From: a bacterium BMS3Bbin10
GTDB lineage: Bacteria; Pseudomonadota; Alphaproteobacteria; Rhizobiales; Methyloligellaceae
NCBI GenBank assembly: GCA_002897995.1
Contig: BDTT01000029.1
Coordinates: 1 to 52,333, forward strand
Direction of reading: 5' to 3'
DNA length: 52,333 nt
Positions within the stretch are counted from its first letter, which is position 1. Each line of letters starts with the position of its first letter. Position numbers and translations under genes: made by a program. The notes beneath the pieces are model-generated. The model saw only the letters and a program-made list of their open reading frames with translations. It had not been told where the DNA came from and made no database searches. Positions 16,659 to 25,200 of the stretch are shown piece after piece.

Positions 16659-16772
16659 CGCGGCGCCGGCCGCAAAGCGGTCGGCAACGCGCGCGGTATT
16701 GCGATTCTCTTGCGGGATCTGACAATTCCTCCAGTTGAGCGGGCGTGTCGAAGGCCCCTCACAGGCGCGCTG

Positions 16773-17798
16773 TCACGCGGTGTTCGTGCGGTTTGGCTGG
16801 CGCCGGTGTTTCGTTCCGCGGGCCGGATCGGAAAACCGCGTCTTTTTTCCAAGGCGCCATCGCCGGTGAAACCATATCCATTGTTCGGGGTGTTCGCGTA
16901 TCCAGGATTCCACCACATCCTGAATCACGGCCGTCGCCTTTGCAACATCGATATGTCCGTCCGCATCTCTGGGCAAATCGAGCGGATCGGTGATCTCGAG
17001 ACGGAAACGCTGGTTCGGCAGCCGTATCGCGCGCGCGCCGTAGACGTTGCATTCATATTGCCGGGCCAGCTTGGCGATGAGAGGATTCGTGTCCGCCAGA
17101 TGGCCGAAGAAGGGGACCAGCACACCGCCTTTGTATCTCTGATCGGCAAGCAATCCGATACGCCCGCCGCGCTCCAGGGTGGCGGTAAGCTGGAACAGCG
17201 ACCCGGCGCCCGATGCGACCATGGGACCCATGAGCTTCGAGCGCGCCTCGACAAGAGAGTCGGCGAAGAACCGGTTGTTGGGCGTGCGAAACAGGGAAGT
17301 TACGTCGAGGCCATTCTTCGCGGCGCAAATAGACAGGAGCTCCCAGTTCGCCAGATGCGCGGTGAAGATGATCGCGGGTTTGCTCTGCTCGCGGAGCCGG
17401 AGGAAATTCTCCACGCCGCTGACCTCGATATTGCCGGCATCCAGATTGTCCGGGTCGTATTTAAAGACCTGGTCAAGATAGGCGTATTCCAGTCCGGTGC
17501 GGGCCAGATTGTCCCAGCTTCCCCGCAGGATTTCCCGCCGCTCCGCCCTTGTTTTTTCAGGAAAAGCCCGTTTGAGATTTTTCATCGCCGTGCGGTAGCG
17601 CGGGAGGATCAGGGTCGCGGCGCGCGCGGCCCTTCCCGCCAGATTGATACTCGCTTCATGAGGAAACAGCCGAAGCACCCTCAGGCAGACGCCGGCGGTC
17701 GCCGCCAGCAGCCAGTCTGCGACCAGACGGGGGAGTTTCCTTTTAACGCGCCGCACAGTTTTAATCCGCAGAATCCAAAGTTGTGCACATAACGGCAT
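16773..17798 (-). CDS. lpxXL: LpxXL-like lipid A acyltransferase (LpxL/HtrB family)
   Basis: 341-residue lysophospholipid/lipid A acyltransferase. The catalytic HX4E motif is H148-LANW-E153, and a hydrophobic N-terminal anchor (about 26-45) places it at the inner membrane. Glu/Arg-containing downstream blocks (IGLLADQRYKGG, WIREHPEQWIWFHRRW) match the LpxL/HtrB family. As the late gene of the acpXL operon it is the expected LpxXL, which transfers the very long hydroxylated acyl chain (27-hydroxyoctacosanoate in rhizobia) from AcpXL to lipid A. The assignment rests on family plus gene order. No good ribosome site precedes ATG 17798. The C terminus is unusually basic. Confidence 0.85.
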   Translation of the reverse strand: MPLCAQLWILRIKTVRRVKRKLPRLVADWLLAATAGVCLRVLRLFPHEASINLAGRAARAATLILPRYRTAMKNLKRAFPEKTRAERREILRGSWDNLARTGLEYAYLDQVFKYDPDNLDAGNIEVSGVENFLRLREQSKPAIIFTAHLANWELLSICAAKNGLDVTSLFRTPNNRFFADSLVEARSKLMGPMVASGAGSLFQLTATLERGGRIGLLADQRYKGGVLVPFFGHLADTNPLIAKLARQYECNVYGARAIRLPNQRFRLEITDPLDLPRDADGHIDVAKATAVIQDVVESWIREHPEQWIWFHRRWRLGKKTRFSDPARGTKHRRQPNRTNTA

Positions 17799-17842
17799 TC
17801 AGGGCGCGAACAAACGCCCGACAGGTGATCTTCCCGCGCATC

Positions 17843-18937
17843 CTAAAGCGCAACCAGGAGCTTGCCGAATACGTCCCGGTCCTCCAGACGCTGCAACCCG
17901 GTCTCGATTTCCTCCATCGGGATCACCGCGTCGATGACCGGATGCACGGTGCCCTGGGCCAGCTTGTCCAGCGCATCGCGCATATTGCGCATCGAGCATC
18001 CAAAGCTGCCGAATATCCGGAGCTGCTGCTGGAACAGCTGGAACAGATTGATCTCGGCGCTCAGTCCCGTGGTCGAACCGCAAGTCACCAGCCGGCCCCC
18101 CTTGCGCAGGCTGAACATGCTTCCGGCCCAGGTGTCCGCGCCGACATGCTCAAACACAACGTCGACGCCCTTCTTTTTCGTGAGCTTTCGCACCACGCCC
18201 TCGAACCGCTCTTCGCGGTAATTGATGACGTGGTCGGCGCCGAGTTCCAGCGCCTTGCGTGCTTTTTCGTCACTGCCGACAGTGGTGATTACCGTGGCGC
18301 CGACCGCTTTCGCCATCTGGATTGCGGCGGTCCCGATCCCGCTGCCGCCAGCCTGGATGAGGATGGTCTCGCCGGCTTTCAGCTTCGCATTGTCAAACAG
18401 CATATGCTCGACCGTGCCGAAGGTAACGGGCGCGCAGACGGCGGCCATCGCATCAATGCCGTCAGGAGCGGGGACGGCGAGGCGGGCAGGCATATTCACG
18501 AGCTCCTGCGCAAAACCGTCCAGGTGAAATCCGTGTATTCCGCCCACATCCTCGCAGAGATTGTCGCGGCCCTCCAGGCAGGCCGTACAGCTGTTGCAGG
18601 TCCGCGCGCCATAGAGGGCGACAATCTGACCGTTCGCGAGCGCCGTTACGCCCGCGCCGGTGGCGACAACCTCGCCGGCGGCTTCCGCGCCGATGATGAC
18701 CGGCAGTTTGCGGCGCGCGAAGGCCATGCCGCGCCATCCCCACACGTCGATATGGTTCAGGGCGACGGCCTTTATGCGGATCTGTATCTCATCATCGCCC
18801 GGCGGCGGCGGTTTGGCGACATCGATGAGCACCAGCTCCCGTTCCGACTTGAGCTGAAGCGCGCGCATGGTGCCCGCCGCGCGGGCGTCGCCCGCTGATT
18901 TCGCGTCGCCGTCAGTCTCTGAGTGTAACACCGGCAT
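17843..18937 (-). CDS. adh2XL: Zinc-type alcohol dehydrogenase/quinone-reductase-like enzyme of the VLCFA operon
   Basis: 364 residues, medium-chain dehydrogenase/reductase. The structural-zinc cluster is present (Cys114, 117, 120, 128), and the NAD(P) fold is IQAGGSGIGTAAIQMAKAVG. The catalytic-zinc ligands are not: the usual Cys is replaced in ALNHID and the GHE motif reads GAE (83-85). It is therefore more likely an enoyl or quinone-type reductase than an alcohol dehydrogenase, plausible as the enoyl-ACP reduction step of VLCFA elongation. In rhizobia a similar gene sits in the acpXL-lpxXL cluster. ATG 18937 has GGAGG five bases upstream but overlaps the reductase gene by 26 bases; ATG 18868 (MRALQL) is the alternative. 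Confidence 0.8.
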   Translation of the reverse strand: MPVLHSETDGDAKSAGDARAAGTMRALQLKSERELVLIDVAKPPPPGDDEIQIRIKAVALNHIDVWGWRGMAFARRKLPVIIGAEAAGEVVATGAGVTALANGQIVALYGARTCNSCTACLEGRDNLCEDVGGIHGFHLDGFAQELVNMPARLAVPAPDGIDAMAAVCAPVTFGTVEHMLFDNAKLKAGETILIQAGGSGIGTAAIQMAKAVGATVITTVGSDEKARKALELGADHVINYREERFEGVVRKLTKKKGVDVVFEHVGADTWAGSMFSLRKGGRLVTCGSTTGLSAEINLFQLFQQQLRIFGSFGCSMRNMRDALDKLAQGTVHPVIDAVIPMEEIETGLQRLEDRDVFGKLLVAL

Positions 18938-19679
18938 TCATGCCTCCATCGATTGGCAGAACGCTGCCGGTTATATACCCGGCCGCGGGCGACATCAGGT
19001 ATCCTACAAGTGCCGCAACCTCGCCGGCCTGGGCGAAGCGGCCCGCGGGTATCCGCTTCTCGACCCGGTCGCGATAATCGGAATAGGCCGCCACCATGTC
19101 GGTATCCACATAGCCCGGGGCGATGAAGTTCGCGGTGACGCCCTTGCGCGCCAGCTCCACCGCGAGCGTGCGCAGATAGCTGAGCATCGCTCCCTTGGTG
19201 GCGGCGTAAACGGCGTTTCCCGGCGAGGTATGCAACGCGGCAATGGAGCCGATGCCGATGATACGGCCGGAGCGGCCGCGGAGCATCGGGCGCACCACCC
19301 CGGTCACCAGCCGCGTCAGCGACCAGAAATTGACCTGCATGATTTTCTCCGCCTCGTCCTGGTCGATCATGGCCGCAAGGGCGTCATAGGTCTGGCCGGC
19401 ATTGTGGACCAGGCCATAGAGCCCGTCGATGTCCGACAGCCGGTCGGTGAGGGCGTCAACCTCGGCGCGTTCGATGAGGTCAACGCCGAGCGCCTGGAAT
19501 TCCTGGTTCGGCCAGCTGGTTCGCAACTCCGCGAGCAGCGCGTCGGATTCGGCTTTGGATTTCCGGTAGGTGAAGGTGACATGGTACCCGTCTTCGGCGA
19601 GCCTGCGCACGATCTCACGGCCAATGCCGCGGCTTCCGCCGGTCACGGCCACATGCATGGGGAGGTCTTCCTTAGCCAT
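18912..19679 (-). CDS. FabG-like 3-oxoacyl-ACP reductase (SDR) of the VLCFA operon
   Basis: 255-residue short-chain dehydrogenase with NADP-binding TGGSRGIG (13-20), NAG (93-95), and catalytic Ser145, Tyr158 and Lys162 (YAATK). The C-terminal GSVLPIDGGMNAG is the standard FabG ending. Between the ketosynthase pair and the dehydrogenase, it would supply the ketoreduction step of acyl elongation on AcpXL. The core rhizobial cluster as I recall it has the dehydrogenase but no dedicated FabG here, so this could make the elongation set self-sufficient. It starts 18 bases after the fabF1 stop. Confidence 0.85.
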   Translation of the reverse strand: MAKEDLPMHVAVTGGSRGIGREIVRRLAEDGYHVTFTYRKSKAESDALLAELRTSWPNQEFQALGVDLIERAEVDALTDRLSDIDGLYGLVHNAGQTYDALAAMIDQDEAEKIMQVNFWSLTRLVTGVVRPMLRGRSGRIIGIGSIAALHTSPGNAVYAATKGAMLSYLRTLAVELARKGVTANFIAPGYVDTDMVAAYSDYRDRVEKRIPAGRFAQAGEVAALVGYLMSPAAGYITGSVLPIDGGMNAGVTLRD

Positions 19680-19697
19680 TCGAGATTCTCCGTGCGG

Positions 19698-20981
19698 TCA
19701 GGCCGGCTCCGCCGACAGGACAAGGCAAACATTCTGGCCGCCGAATCCGAAGGAATTGGACAGGACGATTTCGACCGAACTGTCCCGCTTTTCATTGGGT
19801 ACGACATCCAGCGGCATTTCAGGGTCGGGAGTGTCGTAGTTGATGGTCGGCGGGATCGTCCCGGTTGCGATGGTCATGAGCGAGAATGCGGCCTCGACCG
19901 CGCCGGCCGCCGTCAGGGTGTGGCCGACAATCGACTTGTTCGAGCTGATCGGCGTACCGGCCAGATGCTCGCCAAACACGTTTGCGAGCGAGATATACTC
20001 GATCTTGTCGTTTTCCGGAGTGCTGGTTCCGTGGGCGTTGATATAGTCGATCTGGCGAGGCTCGACGCCGGCATCGTCCAGGGCATTGCGAATGGCGCCG
20101 ATGATCGGCGTGCCATCGGGCGTCGAGCGTGTCCGGTGAAAGTCGTCGGCGCGCTCCCCGCAGCCGCGCAACACCCCAAGTATCTTCGCGCCGCGCGCCT
20201 TGGCGGCATCATAGGATTCAAGCACAAGCGCCGCCGATCCCTCTGCCATGACAAAGCCGTCGCGGTCCTTGGCGAACGGCCTTGAGGCTTTTTTCGGCGG
20301 GTCATTGCGTGTCGACAGCGCCGAGAGCAACGAGAACCGGATCAGCGATTCTGTATGAACCGAGCCATCGGTTCCCACGCACAGCGCGGCGTCGGTTTCG
20401 CCGCGCCTGATGGCCTCGACGCCAAGCTGGATCGCGGTGCCGCCGGACGCGCAGGCGGTCGACAATGATATCGGCTGCCCCAGGGTTCCGAATTTATCGG
20501 CCAGATACTCCCCGACCTGCCCGAACAGGAAGAGAGCATGCTGATCCTGATATGCGCCTTCGCGGGCCGCACGTTTCATCTGGGCATTGGAAACGGGAGA
20601 GCCGTTTCTCGCACATTCGTAAATCTGCCTTCGCAGCGGCCATTCCACCTCGGCCGGCGGCGTGGCGAGAAACAGCGGGCCCGGAAACGATCCGGAAGAT
20701 CCGATACCCGATTGCGAGATCGCTTCGGCTATGGACGCCGTGGCAAAGGCTTTCGCCAGGCCCGGCGCCGAGATATCCCCAATCTCAAGACCATCGATCG
20801 TCCCGGCGATCTTCGTGCTGAGTCCTTCCGTGGAGAAACGGGTAATCGGGTGTATCCCCGACCGGCCCGCCGTCAGGGCCGCCCAATTGTCCGCCATGCC
20901 CCGGCCAAGCGAGGTGACGATGCCGAAGCCGGTAACAACGATGACGGGGCGCCCCTTCTTATCACGCAGATTTCCGGTCAC
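19698..20981 (-). CDS. fabF1XL: Beta-ketoacyl-ACP synthase II, complete catalytic triad (FabF1XL)
   Basis: 427-residue condensing enzyme of the FabF type. All three catalytic residues are present: Cys177 (STACASGG), His317 (NAHGTST) and His354 (KSIVGHT). It elongates acyl chains on AcpXL. The neighbouring ketosynthase lacks the first His, so this subunit probably carries the decarboxylation chemistry of the pair. It lies 20 bases downstream of fabF2 and 18 upstream of the reductase. The name follows the rhizobial acpXL-fabZXL-fabF2XL-fabF1XL order, which is the same here. Confidence 0.9.
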   Translation of the reverse strand: MTGNLRDKKGRPVIVVTGFGIVTSLGRGMADNWAALTAGRSGIHPITRFSTEGLSTKIAGTIDGLEIGDISAPGLAKAFATASIAEAISQSGIGSSGSFPGPLFLATPPAEVEWPLRRQIYECARNGSPVSNAQMKRAAREGAYQDQHALFLFGQVGEYLADKFGTLGQPISLSTACASGGTAIQLGVEAIRRGETDAALCVGTDGSVHTESLIRFSLLSALSTRNDPPKKASRPFAKDRDGFVMAEGSAALVLESYDAAKARGAKILGVLRGCGERADDFHRTRSTPDGTPIIGAIRNALDDAGVEPRQIDYINAHGTSTPENDKIEYISLANVFGEHLAGTPISSNKSIVGHTLTAAGAVEAAFSLMTIATGTIPPTINYDTPDPEMPLDVVPNEKRDSSVEIVLSNSFGFGGQNVCLVLSAEPA

Positions 20982-21001
20982 GGGGGTGTCTCCTTATATT
21001 C

Positions 21002-22225
21002 TCAAGCGGCCAGGGTCTCGACGAGCGCCATTCCCTCGCCGCGCCAATGGCCCCAGCTGGTAACAAGAATGCGGTCCGGACAGCCGTCATAGGGTTTCTC
21101 GAAGTCTGAACCGGCGACCGGCCCGAACAGCTGCTTCTTCGATGCGGCGATCGCCGCGAGAGCGAGCCCCGAAAGAAACTGGGCTTCGACACTGTGGCCA
21201 AGCATGGAACTGACCGCGCGCGCCGACACGTCGAACCCCTTGTCCGAGAGACCCTCCAGGAACGCGCGTTCCTCACCGGTGACCGGCTCCGCGCCGCAGG
21301 CCCCCGACAAAACCGCAAGCGGGCCGGGTTCGAGGCTGGCGCCGAGCGCATCGAACTGTTCCCGCGCATTCCGCGCCGCCGCGCCGGGGGCTCTGTCGCA
21401 GCGATCCGCCAGAACCTCGCTCAGTTGAGCGTAAGCGCGCGCGCCCCGCGCGGTCGCATGGGACTTTGATTCCAGAACCAGGAACGCGCCCACGCTGCCG
21501 TTCACAATGCCGCCGCCCTTTTTCCGGCGCTCCCACAGGGGTTCGAATTCACCGGGCCATAAATAGTGTCCGAGCTCGAACGCGAACTGCATGTCGTCAC
21601 GTTCGGCGTTATACGCACCGCCGATCAGGCAAAGCTCCGATTGTCCGTGGCGAATTTTCTTGACCGCTATCTGGGCCGCCGAGACCCCCGCCATTTCCTC
21701 ACCCATGAATGTCCGGGACGACCCGCAGACCTTGTGAACAATGGAGATATTGCCGGCCATGAGATTGGGGAGCTGGGCGAGGAATAGCGTCGGCCGGAGC
21801 TGGGTGGAAAGGGCTTCGTTCAAAAACACTTCCGGATCATTGCGCCTGCCTATTCCCTCCAGAACCGCGATGTCCACCTCGATGTCGCGCTCGCCGCCGT
21901 CGGCGGCGATGATCATGTCCATCTTGTTCAGATAGGCGGGATCGCCGGCGACCCCGGCATCGCTCAGCGCCAGCCCGGCCGTATAAGTCCCCAGCCGCTG
22001 CCAGGGGCCCATTTGCCGCAGATCGCCGCGTTTGGGGACCTGACTGGAAAAATCCACCTCGCCAAGCGGGTGAACCGCATATGGCGCGAATGTTTCCGCA
22101 TCGACGACCGGCTCGCAGCTCCCGCCATTTCCCATGCTGCGCCAGTGGTCTTCACACCCCTCGCCAAGAGAACTGACGAGCCCGATGCCGGTGATCCAGA
22201 CCTCTTCCATCTGCCGGTTTTCCAT
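21002..22225 (-). CDS. fabF2XL: FabF2XL: beta-ketoacyl synthase homologue lacking the first catalytic His
   Basis: 407 residues from ATG 22225, chosen because GGAAGG lies five bases upstream and only one base separates it from the fabZ stop; a longer frame from 22291 would overlap fabZ. Overall thiolase-fold ketosynthase. The active-site Cys is retained (Cys167 in HKVCGSSRTF) and the second His too (His344 in MLGHSVEAQ). The region of the first His (NAHGT in FabF) reads LSGACGAEP (307-315), with no His. This resembles the ketosynthase/chain-length-factor division of labour in type II polyketide synthases, although the Cys would be unusual for a chain-length factor. It may act as heterodimer with FabF1 and set the C28-type length; that is inference. 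Confidence 0.85.
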   Translation of the reverse strand: MENRQMEEVWITGIGLVSSLGEGCEDHWRSMGNGGSCEPVVDAETFAPYAVHPLGEVDFSSQVPKRGDLRQMGPWQRLGTYTAGLALSDAGVAGDPAYLNKMDMIIAADGGERDIEVDIAVLEGIGRRNDPEVFLNEALSTQLRPTLFLAQLPNLMAGNISIVHKVCGSSRTFMGEEMAGVSAAQIAVKKIRHGQSELCLIGGAYNAERDDMQFAFELGHYLWPGEFEPLWERRKKGGGIVNGSVGAFLVLESKSHATARGARAYAQLSEVLADRCDRAPGAAARNAREQFDALGASLEPGPLAVLSGACGAEPVTGEERAFLEGLSDKGFDVSARAVSSMLGHSVEAQFLSGLALAAIAASKKQLFGPVAGSDFEKPYDGCPDRILVTSWGHWRGEGMALVETLAA

Positions 22226-22226
22226 A

Positions 22227-22691
22227 TCAGCCTTCCAGAGCGAGAAGCCCGGCGCTTTCCGCACTGGCAAGAATGTGCTGGCGCAGCTCATCGGCGGGAA
22301 ATGGCATCGTCTTCATTTTGAGCACCGCCTTGCAGGCCTGGGCGCCCTCGTGCTGAATTTGCGCCTGCATGACCGAGAATCCGGATCCGTCATGCTCGAC
22401 CGATGCCTTGATGATCAGCTCGGAGTGCGGCTTCACAGGCAGCCGCAGCTTGGCGTCGCTGACACCAATCAGGAGCGGCAACTGACTGAATTCATTGAGA
22501 GCCATGATCAGGAAACCGGAAGCCTGGGCCATCGCCTCGATCAGCAAAACGCCTGGCATGAGCGGAAAGCCGGGAAAGTGCCCCTCGAAAACAGGGCTTT
22601 CTCCGGGCACATGAGACCGGGCGACGATCGAGGACTCCGCGGCGTTCAAGCCGATCACCTCGTCGATCATCTGAAAATGTTCAAGCCGCAC
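22227..22691 (-). CDS. fabZXL: 3-hydroxyacyl-ACP dehydratase FabZXL
   Basis: 154-residue hotdog-fold dehydratase. The signature FEGHFPGFPLMPGVLLIEAM carries catalytic His38 and Glu52. It performs the dehydration step of acyl elongation on the dedicated carrier AcpXL. It sits 16 bases after acpXL and is followed after one base by fabF2, so the genes are almost certainly cotranscribed and coupled. The length is typical for FabZ (about 150). Confidence 0.9.
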   Translation of the reverse strand: MRLEHFQMIDEVIGLNAAESSIVARSHVPGESPVFEGHFPGFPLMPGVLLIEAMAQASGFLIMALNEFSQLPLLIGVSDAKLRLPVKPHSELIIKASVEHDGSGFSVMQAQIQHEGAQACKAVLKMKTMPFPADELRQHILASAESAGLLALEG

Positions 22692-22707
22692 GGGAGACCC
22701 TCATGAC

Positions 22708-22989
22708 TCAGGCAGCCTTGGCTGCGATCAGCTCTTCGATTCGCGCGCAAAGATTTCCCATTACGAAATAATCTTCCGACGGAGCCTGGTTTTCGTTGAT
22801 GTCCTTGGTCCAGGTTTCGAGTGGAACCTTGATTCCGAACGTCTTGTCGATCGCGAAAACGATGTCGAGGAAGTCGAGGCTGTCTATCGCCAGATCGTCG
22901 ATGGTGTGACTTTTCTCGTTGATCTCCTCGACGGGTATCTCGCTGATGTCCGAGATAATCTCCGCAATTGTGTCAAACGTCTGTGACAT
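22708..22989 (-). CDS. acpXL: AcpXL: dedicated acyl carrier protein for very-long-chain acylation of lipid A
   Basis: 93-residue acidic carrier protein. The phosphopantetheine site is Ser37 in [16 protein letters not shown]; the [14 protein letters not shown]-like wording and the longer C terminus ([13 protein letters not shown]...) are characteristic of AcpXL rather than the housekeeping AcpP. In rhizobia AcpXL carries the C28 chain which LpxXL attaches to lipid A. It is the first gene of the minus-strand operon running to about 16.8 kb. The promoter must lie in 22990-23213, shared with the divergent Rid/2OG genes. Confidence 0.92.
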   Translation of the reverse strand: MSQTFDTIAEIISDISEIPVEEINEKSHTIDDLAIDSLDFLDIVFAIDKTFGIKVPLETWTKDINENQAPSEDYFVMGNLCARIEELIAAKAA

Positions 22990-23120
22990 CTGCTCGCTTC
23001 CTTTTTTCGATTTCCGGTACTGCGCCTATCACTCACGCCCTCCCGAAGCCGCATTCCGTCCGAGAGCAACGCAGAAGGCGTTTGCAATAAAGGGAGAATG
23101 ACAGCCTTTCAACAGCAAAA

Positions 23121-23136
23121 TGTGATCCAGATCACG
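23121..23136. promoter_or_regulatory. CRP/FNR-family-like palindrome TGTGATCCAGATCACG
   Basis: The half sites TGTGA and TCACG flank six bases; only the last base differs from the ideal CRP dyad TGTGA-N6-TCACA. It lies between divergent acpXL (start 22989) and the Rid-like gene (start 23214), 78 bases before the latter. It could serve either promoter. The regulator is unknown. The rest of 22990-23213 contains no gene that I can support. Confidence 0.45.
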
Positions 23137-23213
23137 AACCGGAAAAATGCCGCGAGCTAGAAAGGCCAGGACGGAAGACCGCGCCCAAGGGAACCTTCAG
23201 GAGATTATCAGGC

Positions 23214-24374
23214 ATGGCCACAGCGAATGGAACAGCCCAAAGCAGCTTTTCTGGGGCGAAGGGCGATTCAGAGCATTTTATCGCTGTAACGGCGCCATCG
23301 CAAGCGAGTCTCGAGGAACAGATTTCCTATGTCGAGACCCGCTACGAGGACATGGTGAGGTCGCTGGGGCTGGAACCCGAGACGGCGGTTTTCCGGCGGC
23401 TGTTTGTCAGCGACGCCATGAATCAGGCGCAGCTTGTGAACCAGACGGCCCTTGCGGGAGAAACGCCGGACAGCCCCGTGGCGGTGTCGATCATTCAGCA
23501 GCCTCCCCTGCCGGGATCGAAAATCTCCATGCTGGCCTACCATCTCAAAAGCGTTGCGCCGGTGAAGAAACAGCGCCTGTCCAAGAGCCATGTTGTCGTG
23601 GAGAAAAACGGCCTGCGCCATCTCTGGAGTACGCGGCTATGCACCTGCGACGACATCGGGGAGCATACGGCCGAGGACCAGACACGCCGCATATTCGATG
23701 ATCTTATCGGCACGCTCAAGGGCCAGGGCGGAACCTTGCGCGACGATTGCGTGCGCACCTGGATATATCTGAAGGACGTCGATGTCTTCTACCAGGGCAT
23801 GGTCGACAGCCGGCGCGAGTTGTTTGCCCGGCACGGGATGAACGGGAGCTCCCACTACATCGCCAGCACCGGGATCGAGGGCGCCTGCGCGCACCGCCAC
23901 GACCTCGTCGCGATGGACGCCTATTCGGTCGTGGGCCTCAAACCGCAGCAGGTTTCCTATCTGAACGATTTCGATCACCTCAACCTCACCAAGGAATACA
24001 ACGTCACTTTCGAGCGCGGGACCCGCATCGCCTATGCGGACCGCTCCCACTTTTTCATTTCAGGGACGGCCAGCATCGACCGCAACGGCGAGGTTGTTCA
24101 CAAGGGCGATGTCATGCGCCAGCTCGAGCGCGCGCTCGAGAATATCGATGCGCTCCTCGCGTCCGGCGGCGCGGGACTGGAAGACATGAAATACCTGATC
24201 GTCTATCTGCGCGACGCCACCGACTACGCCTGCATCAAGCAGTATCTCGACCTCCATCATGCCGGCCTGCCGGTCTTCATCGTCGAGGGCGCGGTTTGCC
24301 GTCCCGAATGGCTGGTCGAAGTGGAGGGTGTCGCGGTGGCGGCCAACGAAGATCCCGCCCTGCCGGCGTTTTAG
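23214..24374 (+). CDS. Two-domain Rid (YjgF/YER057c/UK114) superfamily protein, chorismatase-like layout
   Basis: 386 residues, about three times a single RidA. The C-terminal half (about 245-380) is a clear Rid domain: FISGTASIDRNGEVVHKGDV, a long helix ENIDALL, VYLRD, and the end motif AVCRPEWLVEVEGVAV, in which Arg363 sits at the RidA active-site Arg. The N-terminal half has RLFVSDAMNQAQLV and looks like a diverged second domain. This architecture is shared by chorismate-converting enzymes (FkbO, Hyg5, XanB2) and by uncharacterised Rid proteins; I cannot tell which. First gene of a three-gene set with two 2OG oxygenases, divergent from acpXL and with a CRP-like site upstream. Confidence 0.65.
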   Translation: MATANGTAQSSFSGAKGDSEHFIAVTAPSQASLEEQISYVETRYEDMVRSLGLEPETAVFRRLFVSDAMNQAQLVNQTALAGETPDSPVAVSIIQQPPLPGSKISMLAYHLKSVAPVKKQRLSKSHVVVEKNGLRHLWSTRLCTCDDIGEHTAEDQTRRIFDDLIGTLKGQGGTLRDDCVRTWIYLKDVDVFYQGMVDSRRELFARHGMNGSSHYIASTGIEGACAHRHDLVAMDAYSVVGLKPQQVSYLNDFDHLNLTKEYNVTFERGTRIAYADRSHFFISGTASIDRNGEVVHKGDVMRQLERALENIDALLASGGAGLEDMKYLIVYLRDATDYACIKQYLDLHHAGLPVFIVEGAVCRPEWLVEVEGVAVAANEDPALPAF

Positions 24375-24403
24375 GCGGGCAATTCCATGAGAAGGAATCA
24401 GAA

Positions 24404-25087
24404 ATGACGGAAGAAAAAGAAGCTCCTTTCCTTGTACTCGACGAGGCCGCGATTGCCGCCAGCCAACTGCAGCGCGACCCGTATGACTACGCCTTTGTCG
24501 ACCAGGCGTTGCCCCTTTCGATGAAGAAAGAGGTGCTGAAGGATGCGCCGGAAATTCCGTGGCGCGGCAGCTATGCCATGAAGCAACTCGATTACGGCCA
24601 GAGCTTCGACAACATCCTGACCGATCTGTACAGCGCCCGCTTCCGCCGTCTGGTCGAACAGAATCTGGAGATGGACCTGACCGGTTACCCTGCGTCAATC
24701 GTGATGATGGGCAATACGACCGGCGCCTATAACGAGGGCTACGCCCATCCCGACTCCAAGCACAAGCTTGCGACCGTTATTCTGGGGTTCAGCGAAGAGT
24801 GGCCCTATGAGCGGGGCAAGTTCCGTGTCCTGCGAAGCGACGACAGGGAAGACTGCGCGTTCGAGTTTCCTCCCGAATACGGAAAAATGCTGATGTTTCG
24901 CGTCTGTGACCATTCCTGGCACGGCTTTCTGCCGCAGAAGGGAAAGCGCATGAGCCTGCAGCTTTGTTATGTGGATTCCGAACGTTACGCGCGGCGGGAG
25001 AACTGGCGACACGGCATCAGCGCATTGGCGAAATCCAATGCGATTACCCGCAAAGTTTTGCAATGGGCACCGCGACGGCTGTTCTGA
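24404..25087 (+). CDS. 2-oxoglutarate/Fe(II)-dependent oxygenase (first of three in the window)
   Basis: 227 residues from ATG 24404, preceded by GAAGGAATCAGAA. Double-stranded beta-helix oxygenase of the prolyl-hydroxylase-like type: iron ligands His115-x-Asp117 (YAHPDSKHK) and His173 (HSWHGFLP), with Arg182 (KGKRMSLQLCYV) to bind 2-oxoglutarate. All ligands are present, so it should be active. Preceded by the Rid-like gene (29-base gap) and followed by another 2OG oxygenase. The substrate is unknown. Sugar, peptide or acyl hydroxylation are possible; the closeness to a hydroxylated-VLCFA operon makes a lipid substrate worth testing. Confidence 0.8.
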   Translation: MTEEKEAPFLVLDEAAIAASQLQRDPYDYAFVDQALPLSMKKEVLKDAPEIPWRGSYAMKQLDYGQSFDNILTDLYSARFRRLVEQNLEMDLTGYPASIVMMGNTTGAYNEGYAHPDSKHKLATVILGFSEEWPYERGKFRVLRSDDREDCAFEFPPEYGKMLMFRVCDHSWHGFLPQKGKRMSLQLCYVDSERYARRENWRHGISALAKSNAITRKVLQWAPRRLF

Positions 25088-25200
25088 GCGAGCCCCACCC
25101 AGCTCCTTGAGAAACACCAAGCAGCCTAATTGCATTGGCCCCCGGTGGCACAGTCGCCCCCCTTAAGACTGCCGCTGCCGGGGGCAACAGGAGAAGCGTC

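Noticed and set aside
18867-20285. Plus-strand open frame of 472 codons across the SDR and FabF1 genes
   Set aside because: Antisense to catalytic-motif-bearing genes, no ribosome site, no recognisable domain.
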